64,000 nt of DNA from positions 1-64,000 of the forward strand of contig MU404191.1 of the NCBI GenBank assembly GCA_022695795.1, read 5' to 3'. Under the pieces are notes generated by a model. That model ran no database searches, was not told where the DNA came from, and saw only the letters and a list, made by a program, of their open reading frames with translations. Position 1 is the stretch's first letter; each line of letters starts with the position of its first letter. This stretch comes from Biscogniauxia marginata. Lineage: Eukaryota; Ascomycota; Sordariomycetes; Xylariales; Xylariaceae. Below are positions 11,501 through 23,498 of this stretch, one piece after another. The translations under genes and the position numbers were made by a program.

Positions 11501-12216
11501 AGAGCGCAACCGCGGTTGCTAGGTATTCTACGTGAATATTCGACCGACCGAGAGAGCCAACGGCGGCGATGCGGGCATGGGTGTCCAAAGTTCCTAGATA
11601 TTGACCGGTTGATGATGTTCCTAGTAGAGCAAGGAAATCTCGCGAATACCACCCACCGCCTTTATATATATATCCTAAAGCGATGGACACTCTTGAACAT
11701 TACATTACTAGTAACCATTTGAATATATAATTCCCCGTTGAGCTGTCGCATCGGATACAGCAACGGAGCCAGAAGCGTCCTCGCCGTATCTATAACATAC
11801 CGTGAATGAATTGTTTACACCATGCTCTCTACTTCCTAGCGACACGGGCTGCGCCGGCGTCCTCTAGGTTCCCTCCGCTTACGAACACCGCGCAGTATCT
11901 ACGCGCCTCAGTCTGATCGGAGTCCTTCGGCAGTTTCGTAGTCAAGGAGATAAATCACCAACTCTGGAGCGAGGACCATTTATGTAGCAAATCACTGACA
12001 CGACGACGGGGATGATGCCAGCAATACATATATAAGGGGAAGAAGCTCTCTCTGCATTGCCAGCTCTTATGCTAACAAAGCCACACAGCTCGACTGACAA
12101 ATACCCGAGCCTCCTCCATGCGGAAAAGTATCGCAAGTAATTACCAAAGAAACCATCAACTCCTCCATCCCCACCATAGTAGCCATAACCTCCATTGCCA
12201 AATTTATTTTTTATTT
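11501..12216. other. Convergent intergenic spacer
   Basis: Lies between the stops of the dehydrogenase (+) and the Hce2 gene (-). No coding signal; presumably both 3' UTRs. Confidence 0.6.
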
Positions 12217-12900
12217 TTACCGCTGGTCCGCCTGCGACGCCACGTCTGGGTTCTCGGCGCCGTAGATCTCCAGCCCGAACCAGACGGGCCCGCAGGCGCC
12301 CTCGCCGTCGACGTGGACCTTGCCTTCGGTGCTGTAGTGCGCGAGCGCGTAGCCGAGCATGTCGGCGACGTCGGTGTCGCCGAGGCCGAACGAGTCCTCG
12401 CGGCCGTCCTGGCGGAACACGCCCAGCGTGCACCGGCCCGAGTGCGCGAGCGTGCCGTAGCCCGACCCGATGCCGTGGCCCGCGCCCGAGACGTTGAACC
12501 AGCCCGGCTGCTGCCCCAGCGCGTCGGCGGCGGCCTGGCAGTCGCCAGCGTCGGCGGGGGTGCGGTAGTCCGCGATCCCCAGCAGGTCCTCCCACCGCAC
12601 GTCGCCGCAGAGGTCGTGGTGCTGGCCGTCGGGCGTCCAGCCGTCGCTGAAGTCGCGGGGGGCGAGGCGTGTGTTGTTGCCATCGTTGTTCCGATCGGTC
12701 GTGGGCGTGAAGGAGTTGGAGAGGTAGACGGGCACGGTGCGCCCGTCGGGGTGGCGGCCCGATATCTCGATGAAGTCATCGTTGCCGTTGCCGTTGCTGT
12801 TGCTGTTGCTGTTGCTGTTGCTAAAGCCGCGCTTGACCGGGCCTGCGAGGACGGTGGTCGCGGCTAGCAACAAGGTGACGGGGGTCGTAGTGAGTTGCAT
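12217..12900 (-). CDS. Secreted Hce2-type effector candidate
   Basis: An uninterrupted 227-residue frame. It starts with a signal peptide (hydrophobic LLLAATTVLAG, cleavage about residue 20), then a Lys-Arg pair at 23-24 that could be a Kex2 processing site, then a Ser-Asn/Gly-Asn repeat (residues 27-40). Residues about 95-215 match the pattern of the Hce2 domain (homologues of Cladosporium fulvum Ecp2, also called putative necrosis-inducing factor): four cysteines at 98, 121, 157 and 203, the DCQ...ALGQQPGWF segment, GRCTLGVF, GDTDVADML and a final GxCGPVWFGLEIYG strand. Family knowledge: small secreted disulfide-bonded proteins, some of which act as effectors in plants or in antagonism between microbes. 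Activity of this copy is not shown. It is GC-rich. A TATA-like (TA)n run lies upstream at about 13064-13076. Confidence 0.82.
   Translation of the reverse strand: MQLTTTPVTLLLAATTVLAGPVKRGFSNSNSNSNSNGNGNDDFIEISGRHPDGRTVPVYLSNSFTPTTDRNNDGNNTRLAPRDFSDGWTPDGQHHDLCGDVRWEDLLGIADYRTPADAGDCQAAADALGQQPGWFNVSGAGHGIGSGYGTLAHSGRCTLGVFRQDGREDSFGLGDTDVADMLGYALAHYSTEGKVHVDGEGACGPVWFGLEIYGAENPDVASQADQR
12780..12824. repeat. In-frame GTTGCT/GTTGCC hexanucleotide repeat
   Basis: A run of TTGCCG and TTGCTG units lies inside the Hce2-type gene. It encodes the Ser-Asn and Gly-Asn repeat just after the signal peptide. Unit length is six bases, so copy-number change would keep the frame and alter only the linker length. 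Confidence 0.85.
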
Positions 12901-14624
12901 GTTGATGTCTTTCTTCTCTGTAGCTTTTTGCTTTTATGTAACGACGAAAGGCCTCTGGTGTAGTGTGTAGGTAGGGTAACTTGAGGAACGAGAGTTGAGG
13001 ATTTTTCAGACAAGCTCACGGAGAGTTAGGAGAGTGAAGGAGTCTTCAGAGTAGGAGAGCTTGTATATATATATATGTACTGTAGAGCAGAGTCTTCTCT
13101 ATTGTTCCGAAAAAGCTATTGTCAATATGGATGGGAAGACTACCTGCCCGGACAATACAATTTATCCACCATCGAGCCGAAGTAATAGTTACCAATGCAC
13201 ATTACTTGTATGACTTGTTGATTCACCAGCATCACTTATTCTTACACACCTTTAAAAATATAATTCCCCGATGCGTGAAGCTAGATTGTATTTGCTTCGT
13301 ATTCTTAACAAACTATTGCATGAGAGGTAGTCAATCACTAATGGAGTAGCAATAAGGTCCTTTACTTGAGCAACCGGACCAAAAAATAGAGTAGGTGGAA
13401 TATTAAGCGCCGCATTTTGTGTAAGACTTGCTATCGTGACCCCCGAACCCTCTTACTTCAGGTTGCCCGTGTGAGATACTGGTAGGATCCTGAGATATAC
13501 ACGCGTTGGTCCTTAGTAGTCCAACCTGACACATCTGAAAAAGAGACTTCTAAATATCGAGGGCTTTGACTTTATTTAATATCGACTTATGGACCAATAT
13601 CGCCCGAGAAGTGGTGTAGAACCCATCCAAGCCCCCCTCCTTGTGCTCGTTAATGCGTATAGTTGTCGTCACTTTGTCTGCTGTTATGATATCCGGGAGG
13701 TTATTCTCGTAGATACCTACCTAGATAGATAATTTATAAGACGCATTTTTTGACCAGGGCAAGCCTGTATAAGCCGAAAGACAAGCCTGTATGGCCACGC
13801 GGGTTTCCCAAATGACAAGCCGTTCTTACACCAACGGGTTGCATAGGGGGTTTTCATAGGTATTTAGATTAAAAACCTGCTCGCACAACAACCTGCCACT
13901 GAAACGGGGACGGGGACGGGAATGTGAATGAAAAATAGGACAACACAAAAAATAGCAACAACTATTCTCCCCATTTAACAACTCTCAATCCACCATGTAT
14001 AGGCTTCGTTACGGAGTAGCCAACCTGAGAACCATTTAACTTAAGTAACCTAGGCACAAAGCATACCAGCACATGGCATGCCACACGCCCTCGCCAGGAA
14101 CTACGCCACATTCCAATCGACCGTCACGGTACAGCCAGAGACATGTTGATTCAGATACGTGGATTGAAGTCACATGCAATTATCGAGTTAATCTATACGT
14201 ACCTATATACGGGGCAGAATGGCTGTGATTGCAGTTGACTGGTCCGTCTCAAGACACAAAAGCCCGAGGTCACAATATTTTTGTAGCAACCAAAAAACGC
14301 GAATGAAATCCGATGGGGTATAAATTGATTTCGAAAAAGTGATGTACAATGAATAATGCCTTACAATACATACAGCCTCACCTCTTCTAGCTCATGCCCA
14401 TCGTAATTGTGAACGTGCTTGGATGATCAAGAATCCCCAAAAATCCAAGAAAACCCATGAGGCTACTCTAGAAGGAATCTCGACATAAAAAATACCAAGC
14501 GTCTGAATCTCCAGAACCAGCTGCAATCGGGGATAGCTAGAAAATAAGTGAACAAGGATTTGTTTGTAGCGGTAGTGTCGCTACTGATGGAGCTCTCGTC
14601 GTCGCCCTTCTCGTCGTTGTTGTC
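12901..14624. other. Intergenic region
   Basis: Promoter side of the Hce2 gene and 3' side of the aspartic protease. It contains the (TA)n TATA-like run near 13064-13076. Nothing that looks coding was found. Confidence 0.6.
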
Positions 14625-15928
14625 CTACAACGTCTTCTTGGCGAAGCCCAGGCGCGGGGTTTGTTCCGTGCCAGCGTCGAAGACAATGAATGATGACTTG
14701 AGAAAGATATCGCCAAAGATGGCGAAGCCAATACCCTGGTCGGACTGGATGCCGCCGAAACAGGTCGAGGGGTCGTCCTCGTCGACGAGGGAGTAGTTGA
14801 CGAACTTTCCGGGGATGGTAAAGCGAGCATTCTCGATGCCGAAGACGAAGTCTGGGAGCGTGGCGTCACACGGGAAGACATAGGCTCCCTGTTGCGAATC
14901 CAACTGGGAGCCCTTGACCTGGCGGTAGTAGGCGCCGGCGATCTCGGCAGGAATCATGGCGAGGGTTGTGCCGGTGTCGGCGATACCCTTAATGGGGGTA
15001 GACTTGAAGGTCGAGTTGCCGAAGCCGTAGCCCGAAACCTGGAACATCCAAAACCCGTCGCTCGAGTCGACATCCGTGTAGGTGATGTCACCCGTGTACT
15101 TGGCCTTGTCAATAGCCCCGAAGTCGTAAGCGCCAGCTAGTCTACGTGTTAGTGATACGTGGGAAGATTAGGGGCCCTGACGGGAGGAAGACGCCTACCT
15201 TCGTGATACTTGAGATCAGCCGTCCAGAGGGGAGCATCGAGGCTGCTCAAGACGTTGTCGAAAAACGTCTTTTCTTGCTTCGGCTGGACAGTATTGATGG
15301 TGCTGAAGCCTAGGCCCAACAACCCATCGTTGTTGGTATCTTGAGTGAATTGGCTCGAAACGTTCGTGGCGACCTCGACGGCCTGGCTCTTGAATTCAAC
15401 GCCGCCGACATTGACCACATCCCTATAGACGATACCGTTGGACGAGCTCGAGTCGCCGTAAGAGATTTCCCAGGTCGCGCCTTGGACCTCCTCGGCAGTA
15501 CTGCTCTTTGACGGGTCATATAAAGCCTGGCCGGAGACTGAACGGCCGGGCAACTCGGAGCTGAAGACCCATAGGTCGGAAGAACCCGAGTCGAAGTCAA
15601 GATTGAGCTGCTGAGGTGGCGTGCCAATGGAGACGGGGGTCAAGTATTCGAGGTCGTCCTTCTCTGGGGTAGCCGTTGCGCTCCCGGAGTCCCGCTTGGT
15701 GAACAGTTCTTCAAGGTCGGAGAGGAACTTGGCCAATCCTTCGGGCAACGCAACGCCGTATTTGATGTACGTCCTGGCCAACTGAGCCGGGCCGTGGGCT
15801 CTGAAATGGGGGTTCCGGATCTGGGGAGCAGAAAAGGTGCCAATCTTGTGCCTGTGGGAGGCGGGCGAGGCAGAGGCGACGCCGGCGAGGACGGTCGCCG
15901 CTAGGGCGAGCTTGTTGGGAGGAAACAT
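14625..15928 (-). CDS. Secreted pepsin-like aspartic protease (peptidase A1)
   Basis: Two exons on the minus strand, 15928-15199 and 15136-14625, encode 413 residues; the 62-nt intron starts GTAGGC and ends CTAG. The ATG at 15928 is chosen because the more upstream in-frame start is GTG. Order: signal peptide (residues 1-20), propeptide to about 80 ending in a Lys-Arg (78-79) typical of zymogen processing, then the bilobal protease. The two catalytic motifs are DSGSSDLW (Asp113) and ADTGTT (Asp297). The stretch spanning the splice (ADLKYHE + AGAYDFG) matches the aspergillopepsin/endothiapepsin group, which confirms the join. Role: extracellular digestion of protein at acid pH. The first active-site motif has Ser instead of the commoner Thr, which is normal for fungal members. 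Confidence 0.95.
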
Positions 15929-18900
15929 GGTGGGCGAGGATGACACTGGGGTATCCTACGATGAGAGAATGGATAGAGTAATATATCAAAGAACGACGCG
16001 TGAGAAAAGAATGAACAGGTGGTTGTCGAAAAAGAGAGAATCTTGGTGGGAAAGAATGTATTGCTAGTCCGACCGACTCGGAGAAATAAAGCAGGCTCAA
16101 CGGCGATGAAGATGGCTTCTTCGACCTTGGCTACATATCTGACAAAGGGTGGACGGCTGGGAAGTATTTATCAGTCGCCCCCAGGCATGGATATGAGCTC
16201 ACGACGGACAAAGGCCTGCGAGTAGAGCAGGGTTGTTGGCCGCTCTATCGTCAGTCAGTCAGTCAGTCAGTCGAAAGCGAGCGACTACAGATTAGGTTGA
16301 GAAGAGTAACCTCCACTAATACCCTGTCCCCGTCAGGCTCCGCTCGTGGCAGTGGGTAGAAGGGATCAATCAGGTTCCTGCATTCATCCGATGACCATTG
16401 GGATCGGCTGGGTGATTGACGGGGTGTGATGGGGAGGAGAGCGAGAGGTTGGCGTGTTCGTGGATCCGATTTGTGGGCGGCGCTGGCTTGGCGGGTAGAT
16501 CTGACCCTGAGCCCGTTGGAACTCGACAAGCTACTGGCTCCGAGGAGAGAGGAAGAGAGGGAGAGGGAGAGAGAATAAGTTGACATCGCTGGAATGCTGA
16601 CCTATCTTAGCCACCTACCTTGTAGGTAGGTACCTAAGGTTTGTAGGTATTGTAGATTATCGTGGGTTCTCTGCTGCTTCGGAAGCACTCTCGGCCCAAC
16701 TGGCCATTTTACCTACTAGTTGTCATGAATTTTGGGAAGCTCTGGCTCTCGAGCGACGCCGCCTTCTAGAGCCGGTCATGATTATCGCGTATTACCCTGT
16801 CTGCCTGTGTCCACGGGTGCTTTGCAGTATGCGTTGTAGGCATGTACATACAGATTATGAGAGGCAGAGAGAGGAGATGAAAGGAGGAGGGAAGAAGACC
16901 TGCACAAATCTCCCCCTTCCGCTGTGGATCATGTCGTCAATGTCTTACAGGGAACGATAAGCTTCTTTGCTGCTGTAATCTAACCTTGCCTAGGTAGGTA
17001 AGGTACTTTCCAACCGTGTACCCGCTACAAATTTATGTCTTTCACGTTACTCAGACTAGAAAACCTGCTGCTTATCCAGGTTAGCTTCATTCTTTATTTT
17101 TCTTCTCCCCGACATTTCTATCATTTTGCTTCTATCGAATGTCATCTCTTATATTCATGCTTTTCTGTTGCAACATTTTATATGTGTTTTATTATACGGC
17201 ATGTGGCAGGCACATGTCTCTTGTAAGTGTGGTTGGTCACGCCATGCACCTATTCCGTAAACTACGTGCAATGCCGCAATGCGCTATCTTACCTACCTAC
17301 CGATGCCGTGCTTAGAAAGATTTACGCCCCAGCACCCCCTGCCACTTGCATGATGGCTCGTGTATGTACATCCATAGATTTTCTACTGATCGGCAGAGTG
17401 TTTCAGAGAGGACCCAGGCGCCCCAGATGTCGTGAGTGGCATTGGCTTTCACTGGTGACTGGCTACCTACCCACGCTTGTGTGCAGGCAGTAAAAAAATG
17501 TTGTGTAATGGACCCCACCTGGCCCCCCAGCCCGTCTAACATCTAGGTAGGTACCTCCTATACTGTACATTAGTACCTTATACATGACGTACAGATTATG
17601 TTAGGTACCCGAGTTGGAGATTTTATTTTCCTCTCTCTCGTCAGCCAATCTTCACAGTGTGCTTCTTGTTTGAGGCTTGGCGCTTTTGGGCAGGTCCTCT
17701 GGTCCGACATGCGATATACCTAGATACTTGATACTATCTAGAAGGCCATCACTAGCACATGCGTTTCAATCTGTATTTGCATGTGAGGCACCAAACAAGC
17801 ATTTCTCCCCGCATCTTGGCCGTCTTAACCATTGGTTCTATTCGTCCTTTGCATACTCCCTCCTCCTCACTGCCGCTTGCAGCAGGTACCTAACTATAAT
17901 TGTATGTATTTTCACGCAAAAAAAAAACCCCCCGAATGGGGAACGTCTGGTACCTATCCCCGTCATCTGGGCTTGGTTGCTTAGAACCTATTCCCAGGGT
18001 CGTATTTTGGCCTCTATCTACGAAGCTTATTTCTTTTCACATATCAGGTAATTGATCTTAGGTTAGTATCTAGAATTCAAATGCATGCAACGGCTACCAA
18101 GCCGAACAATCTAATTTGGCAAGGCTTTACTGTGTAGGGGTAGGGCGGGCAGAGTAGTCGGCTTACACATCTATGTACTTCTAACATCCAATTTATAGGT
18201 GAGCTCCATGTAGACGCTAACCTATACATAATCCATACTATACTCATGTTTTTAGCGGCCCTGAGGATTATAATCATCGGCAATACTAACCTGAGCATAG
18301 ATTTCGAGTCTATTATGTTGCTAGAGTAAAAGAGCGGCATGCTATAACCGCATTAGGCCCGAGCTAGTCCGTTCCGCTCACTTTATTGGTCCGTCCAAAT
18401 TCATGCAACTAAAACACATGCCGTCAGTTGCCCCGTACATACCTACCCCTCCATCCACCTACCTTATTTATACGATGCGCAAGATTGGGACTTTAGCTTG
18501 GGTCGGGTAGATTAATCTTGACTCCCATCGCCTCCTCAGCTCACCAAGTCGTACCGCAATCCATCCACCCACGCTTCCCGGACGGTTCGATGCGACACTG
18601 GCTAGCGTTTGCTGTCTCATCCGTCCCGTCGCACATTTTCTCGTGGCCTAGAACCAGCTTGCCAGCGTGCTTCTAGAAAACATGGTAAAACCCCGACGAC
18701 TCTCTGTCCCCCCTGGCTAATCTCTTGCCTCGAGACCATCGACAAATAAGCTTCTGTCTTGACACCATTCCGATGGTTAAGCGGCGAGTTTAGTCAGGCA
18801 TGGTCAGATGATTAGGGACTCAATCCCAGACTTGACGAGAGCCAATCGATGAGTTATCGGACGGAGTATCGAGATCCCAAGCCACGAACTTGGGTCGCTT

Positions 18901-20822
18901 CACTTCTGGTCAAAAGACTTCCGCTGTCATTTTGGTGCCGTGTCGAATTCGACTTTGGATGCCGATCGCTGATCGCTGCCAGGCCAACTTCCTAACTCGT
19001 GATAATCCTGCTAGATGAGCATCTATCGCCACTGAAAAGCAGGCATTTCGTACCCGCATCCTAGCTTATCTTGTGAGACTTCACAACGTATTTCCTCTGT
19101 AGTACGCGCCTGTGGGTTAATGACCCGCGTGTGTACGCATAAAATGACTCGGGGTTTGGATTTTGGTCTCGGAATACCTCTCCAACGGCCACTGCTTGTC
19201 CTAAGTGATGGGATACACCACATATGTATAACAATTTGTCGAACCCCGAGCTCTGGCCGAGCCAAAAGATTCACATCCAACGGTCAATGCTTGTTTGCCT
19301 GCTTGTATACCTACCATGTAGTATATTGGGCATTGAGGCAAGGACGAACATCGAGCTAAGTACGACGTTGCGCTGCATCTACAGAAAGGGATGATTGATA
19401 TAAGACCATACCTCCACCTGACCACACATCTCTGGAAACGGTGCGTTATTGTTCGTCTATGCAGCAATATCGTCATGTGATGTTCATGGAGTCCGACCCG
19501 CTCTTCTGTTCACACCATGTGAAGTTATTACATTCATGACTATAAATACGTCTTAAAGGACGGAGTACTACATGAGTAGGGTCGTGGCAAGTGGTATGTT
19601 AGGACCCAAGTTGTTGTGGAATGATATGGGCCTCAAGCATGCTCCTTTATCTCTGCGACATGGCATTGGAAGAGCCAAGTAAATTCTATTGATATCGGAC
19701 TCGTATGAACGGTATGCGGCGGGATATTAGTATTCTGATGTACATACTGCCACTTAGGAAAGAAGACAAAAGGGTATAAGCGTAATTGCTACAACGCGAT
19801 TGTGGCGTCGCTTTTGTGACAATAAAGTACAAACAGCAAGTTTCTACTCTGCATACTAATTACTTACGAGAGCTGCTATCTGTTACCCGCTGCGAGCGCA
19901 TTCCTCGGTGTACGAAGTTGCTTCGGCGCTCTCTGGTATGCCTGCGGCTGTACTGTACAACTTTCCAGACCTTTACGATCTTTCCATCCGAGCGCCATGT
20001 AATAATGTGGAGGGTATAGAGAGAGGCCGAGGGTCATATCGATGCCATGGGAAGATGTATCGACAAGAACATGTGACACCAGTAACCATGATTTTAGTAG
20101 GCGAAAATGCTGTCATATTACTAACGTTGCCTTGGGTGGCAAAGGCCATGTAAGTAGATAACTAGGGAGAAAGGAAGAGAAATTCTTATCTTGTCTACCA
20201 CTAATATGTCTATCATGATGACGCGAGACTTACGAAAGCCTGTATCCCGACGCCAGCTATGGGTTCGCGAGGAAGGGGAAGGATGCAAAACAGGGTATTA
20301 TACCTATGTTCATCAATGTGTGGCTATCTATGATGAGCCAGAAAAGACTTGTCAGCTCCAGACGAGACTCTAGCAGATTCTTGTCCGCCTGTACTCTGCG
20401 AATTTCCTTTGTCTGTGTAATAAAAGGAGAGGCCGTGGAATATCATTTCAGAACAACGTCTCAAAGTGTTACTGACCTTGGGCCCTATTCGATTCAGAAT
20501 TCAAATCTGCCTAACACTATGTGGAAGTTTTATAGTCATACACAGCTTGAAGCGATGTTTCAATTGGTTTATCTCCAGCGCTTTGTTATTTCCAGGCAAC
20601 CTGCTTCAGAAATAGGACATGTCGTATACAGTTTGATAGCCTACAGAACGTGGTGATGAGCGTTGATTTCTTTGACATTTTCGTATTATAAATGAATGCA
20701 ATGCTTGTAGTTGGTAACCAAATTTGAAAACTTGAATAAAATAGACGATATAAACACAGATACGTTCAAGCGATTGAGACTGCTCGCCTTCTACTACAAC
20801 TTAAACCTGATACTGGTTCAGG
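15929..20822. other. Long gene-poor region
   Basis: Nearly 4.9 kb without a supported gene. It includes a (TCAG)6 microsatellite at about 16250-16273, GA-rich sequence near 16540-16580, and clusters of AGGTAGGT/TACCTACC motifs (16609-16650, 16991-17005, 17288-17301, 17545-17556). Several short open frames exist on both strands, but none shows a domain or consistent splice structure. Confidence 0.6.
16250..16273. repeat. (TCAG)6 microsatellite
   Basis: Six consecutive TCAG units, starting within ATCGTCAGTCAG and ending before CGAAAGC, upstream of the aspartic protease gene. Confidence 0.9.
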
Positions 20823-22100
20823 ATGGCCATTGCAAGATTTAGTGCCATGGGAGATACGTCAACTAGAGACGTACGAATTAATGAGCGTTGCTCATTCATC
20901 TTCAAGACGGCATCGCTCCTCATCACCTTCGTCACTCTCGCGGCGCTCATTGGCATCCTGTCCACACCCAAGCTGAATCACCCTTTACTCGGCCCAGCCG
21001 AGAATCACAACCTTGGTACCCACGCGTTTCGCGAACTTTCGACATGGCAGCTCTGTAACTTAAATCCTGTCGGTTTGAACCCAACATCACTCTCATAAAT
21101 CGGTACTAATATCTGCCTACAGACTTACGACGCTAAGTGCGCATTCATACTGACTCACACGGCGCACCTCCCACACCTTACCCGCACATCTTCTGGCAGC
21201 AGCAGCAGCGGCGGCATATCCGAGCGTACAGAGCACATTTTCAGCCTCTCTGATGATGGCGCACCCCTCGAAGTCAAGATGACGCGGCACGCCGGTCTCG
21301 CCCGCGCCGCAATCGCCGAGTTCGAGGCCTCGCTCCCGTTCGACCTGGACTCCGCGCCATTCCGCCCGCACCAGAACCAGCATCAGTACCAGCGGCGGGA
21401 CCCGCAAGACGGCGACGCAGAAAAACAAGAAGAAAAGGAGAGAGACAGACCTAGCAGTGTGTGCGCCCAGGTACGATTCCTCGACGCCGAGGTGGCGCGA
21501 CTCCTCGCGTGGGAGGACCTGTTCTGGGAGTGGAACCGGGGCCTTGAGGAGGTGTTCCCGGTGCCACCGTTGCCTAACGACACCTACAACACCTCCGACG
21601 GCGACGACGACGGCGACGACGGGGCCGTAGAGAAGAGGAAACTGATGATCGCCGAGAGAACAGAAAAAGGGGGGCGGATCGGGATCGGGGAAGACCAAGT
21701 GGAGGAGACGTGGCTACTCACGCGCCTGCTGCTCGCGAAGACGTATGTGCGCGTCGGGCGGAACGTGCTCGTGAAGAGCGGCGAGGGCTACAAGGCGCTG
21801 CTGCGGGCGTACGAGGAGGAGGGGTGCGGTGGAGATGGATATGGGGATGGGGATGGGGAGGGGGCAGGGCCGGTGGAGCTGAGGGCCGCGGAGGACGTGA
21901 GGAGGGCGTTTGGGGGGGTCGGGACGTGGAAATGGGGCGTGACCCTGCCGATATGCCTGATCCTGTCCGCCGTGCTGGTGCGCTTGGCGGCGCTGGGAGA
22001 CGCGGGCTTCGGGTGGGAGATGGCTCGACGGCGGCGACATCCCGGGCGGCCTCACTTTGATAATACGCGGTTAATGGTGGCTACGCGCCGTGAAGATTAG
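20823..22100 (+). CDS. Two-span membrane protein, function unknown
   Basis: Proposed exons 20823-21068 and 21123-22100, 407 residues. The first exon encodes a membrane segment (residues about 25-46, SFIFKTASLLITFVTLAALI). The second encodes an acidic, highly charged middle with Asp/Gly-rich runs and a C-terminal membrane segment (about 353-373, GVTLPICLILSAVLVRLAAL). The better-looking donor GTAACT at 21055 would put a stop right after the join, so I chose GTCGGT at 21069 with the acceptor CTACAG at 21117-21122 (54-nt intron, GGTACTAAT branch inside), which keeps frame and gives TWQLCNLNP + TYDAKCA. That join is inference. The second exon is GC-rich compared with its surroundings. I do not recognise the family. 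Confidence 0.6.
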
Positions 22101-23498
22101 TAACATAGGTTAGATTTGATCTAAACTTCTCACGGAGTTTTAAAGGGGGCGTTCATGTTCTCATACTTTGGCTGGTGGGTATGGAATCTGATATTCGACG
22201 CTCGTGTCGACCTCATCCAAATCTGAGATATTACAACGGGGCTTTGGGTTAGATATCCTTAAAAATCGATTGTAAAAAGCTTCTCGGTTGATAGAACGAA
22301 GAACGTTCTACCTCTCTTTTTCTCACAACAAAAAATTACATATTCATTTAATTGGGGTTGTTATGTAAACCTAAGGGGACAATACCAATAGTCCATGTGC
22401 TCAGTATGGTACACGAGATTTCTAATGAAATAAACCAAAAACAGGGTTGTGATTTAGGGGCACTTGTTCAAGAACATCGCTGTTACTATATAGTAGTTTT
22501 CTTGAAGTCGGCCATTCATGTGCTACCTGATATTTCTAAATTGAAGTCTTGGGGAAGAGAACATGGCCTGTATCAAATTCAAGCGTCACACTAGTGAGAA
22601 CGCTTGCGAAACTTGTAAGGACGGCTCTGCTGAATGTTTCCTCGTGCAAGCCCATGATGACATCTATACACACGGGGAATGTGAGCAGCTTGAGATCTGA
22701 ATTCCTAATCTTTGTCCTAAACACAACATATACCACCGATATCAAGGGCTTCGTAGGCGCACAGGGATGGGGACGTCGATGCGGGGGGAGGAGGACATCT
22801 GATCCCCCTTTCTGGAAGTATCTCCGACGAATCGGAGTCCCAAAAAACAGGACGGAGTTAGATGATGGACTCTTGATTTGAGAAAACCCTTGACACTGGT
22901 AGCTGCACTGCTACCACACATGTTTTGGTGAGAGGCTTGGGGAAAGTACAGTATAATGCCGAAAGATGGATGTGAGAAGGAAAAGAGAGGGCGGGCATGA
23001 CTATTGCGAACTTTTTGTAAGCAGATTTAGAGTGAATATAGGGTAAATTAAGCTGAAACTACCGTGACTATCTTCCGTAATGAATTGCCGTTGGCTATCC
23101 TCAGCTGCAAGGCCTTACCTATGTTTCCTACGAAGGCTTCAATACCCTGGTATAGAACTGCCTGCCATCATATTCCGGATTGAGATAGCAGCCCGACCTG
23201 TTCACTCTACTAGGCATGTGCTCCAAGATTCAAGGTTGGAGATCGCTGATGGCATGCGGAGAGCTCGGGGAGGAGGAAGGGGAAGATAATTGGTCCTTCC
23301 TGTATCACCTGTTATTTGCGTATGTAGGAAAAGATAATCACAATGAACTGTCCCGTTATCAACGAAGAGAGCCTTGCTACCATGCTATTTAGTATTTATT
23401 TATATCAAGATCTCGATCCCCGAACCTACTAGTCGACCAAATTTCAGCCTAAGCACTCCTAGATTTTCGTATCATATAACAACGCGAACTGGGCCAGC
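22101..23498. other. Intergenic region
   Basis: No supported gene. A 45-codon Cys-containing frame at 22563-22700 (+) was seen but has no other support. The right end is the promoter side of the MFS transporter. Confidence 0.55.

Noticed and set aside
12118..12867. 249-residue + frame opposite the Hce2-type gene
   Set aside because: Val/Ala/Arg-rich composition typical of the antisense of a GC-rich gene; the minus strand has the signal peptide and Hce2 cysteines.
22563..22700. 45-codon ATG frame with several cysteines
   Set aside because: No signal peptide, no neighbouring exon with a matching frame and no recognised family; too weak to call.
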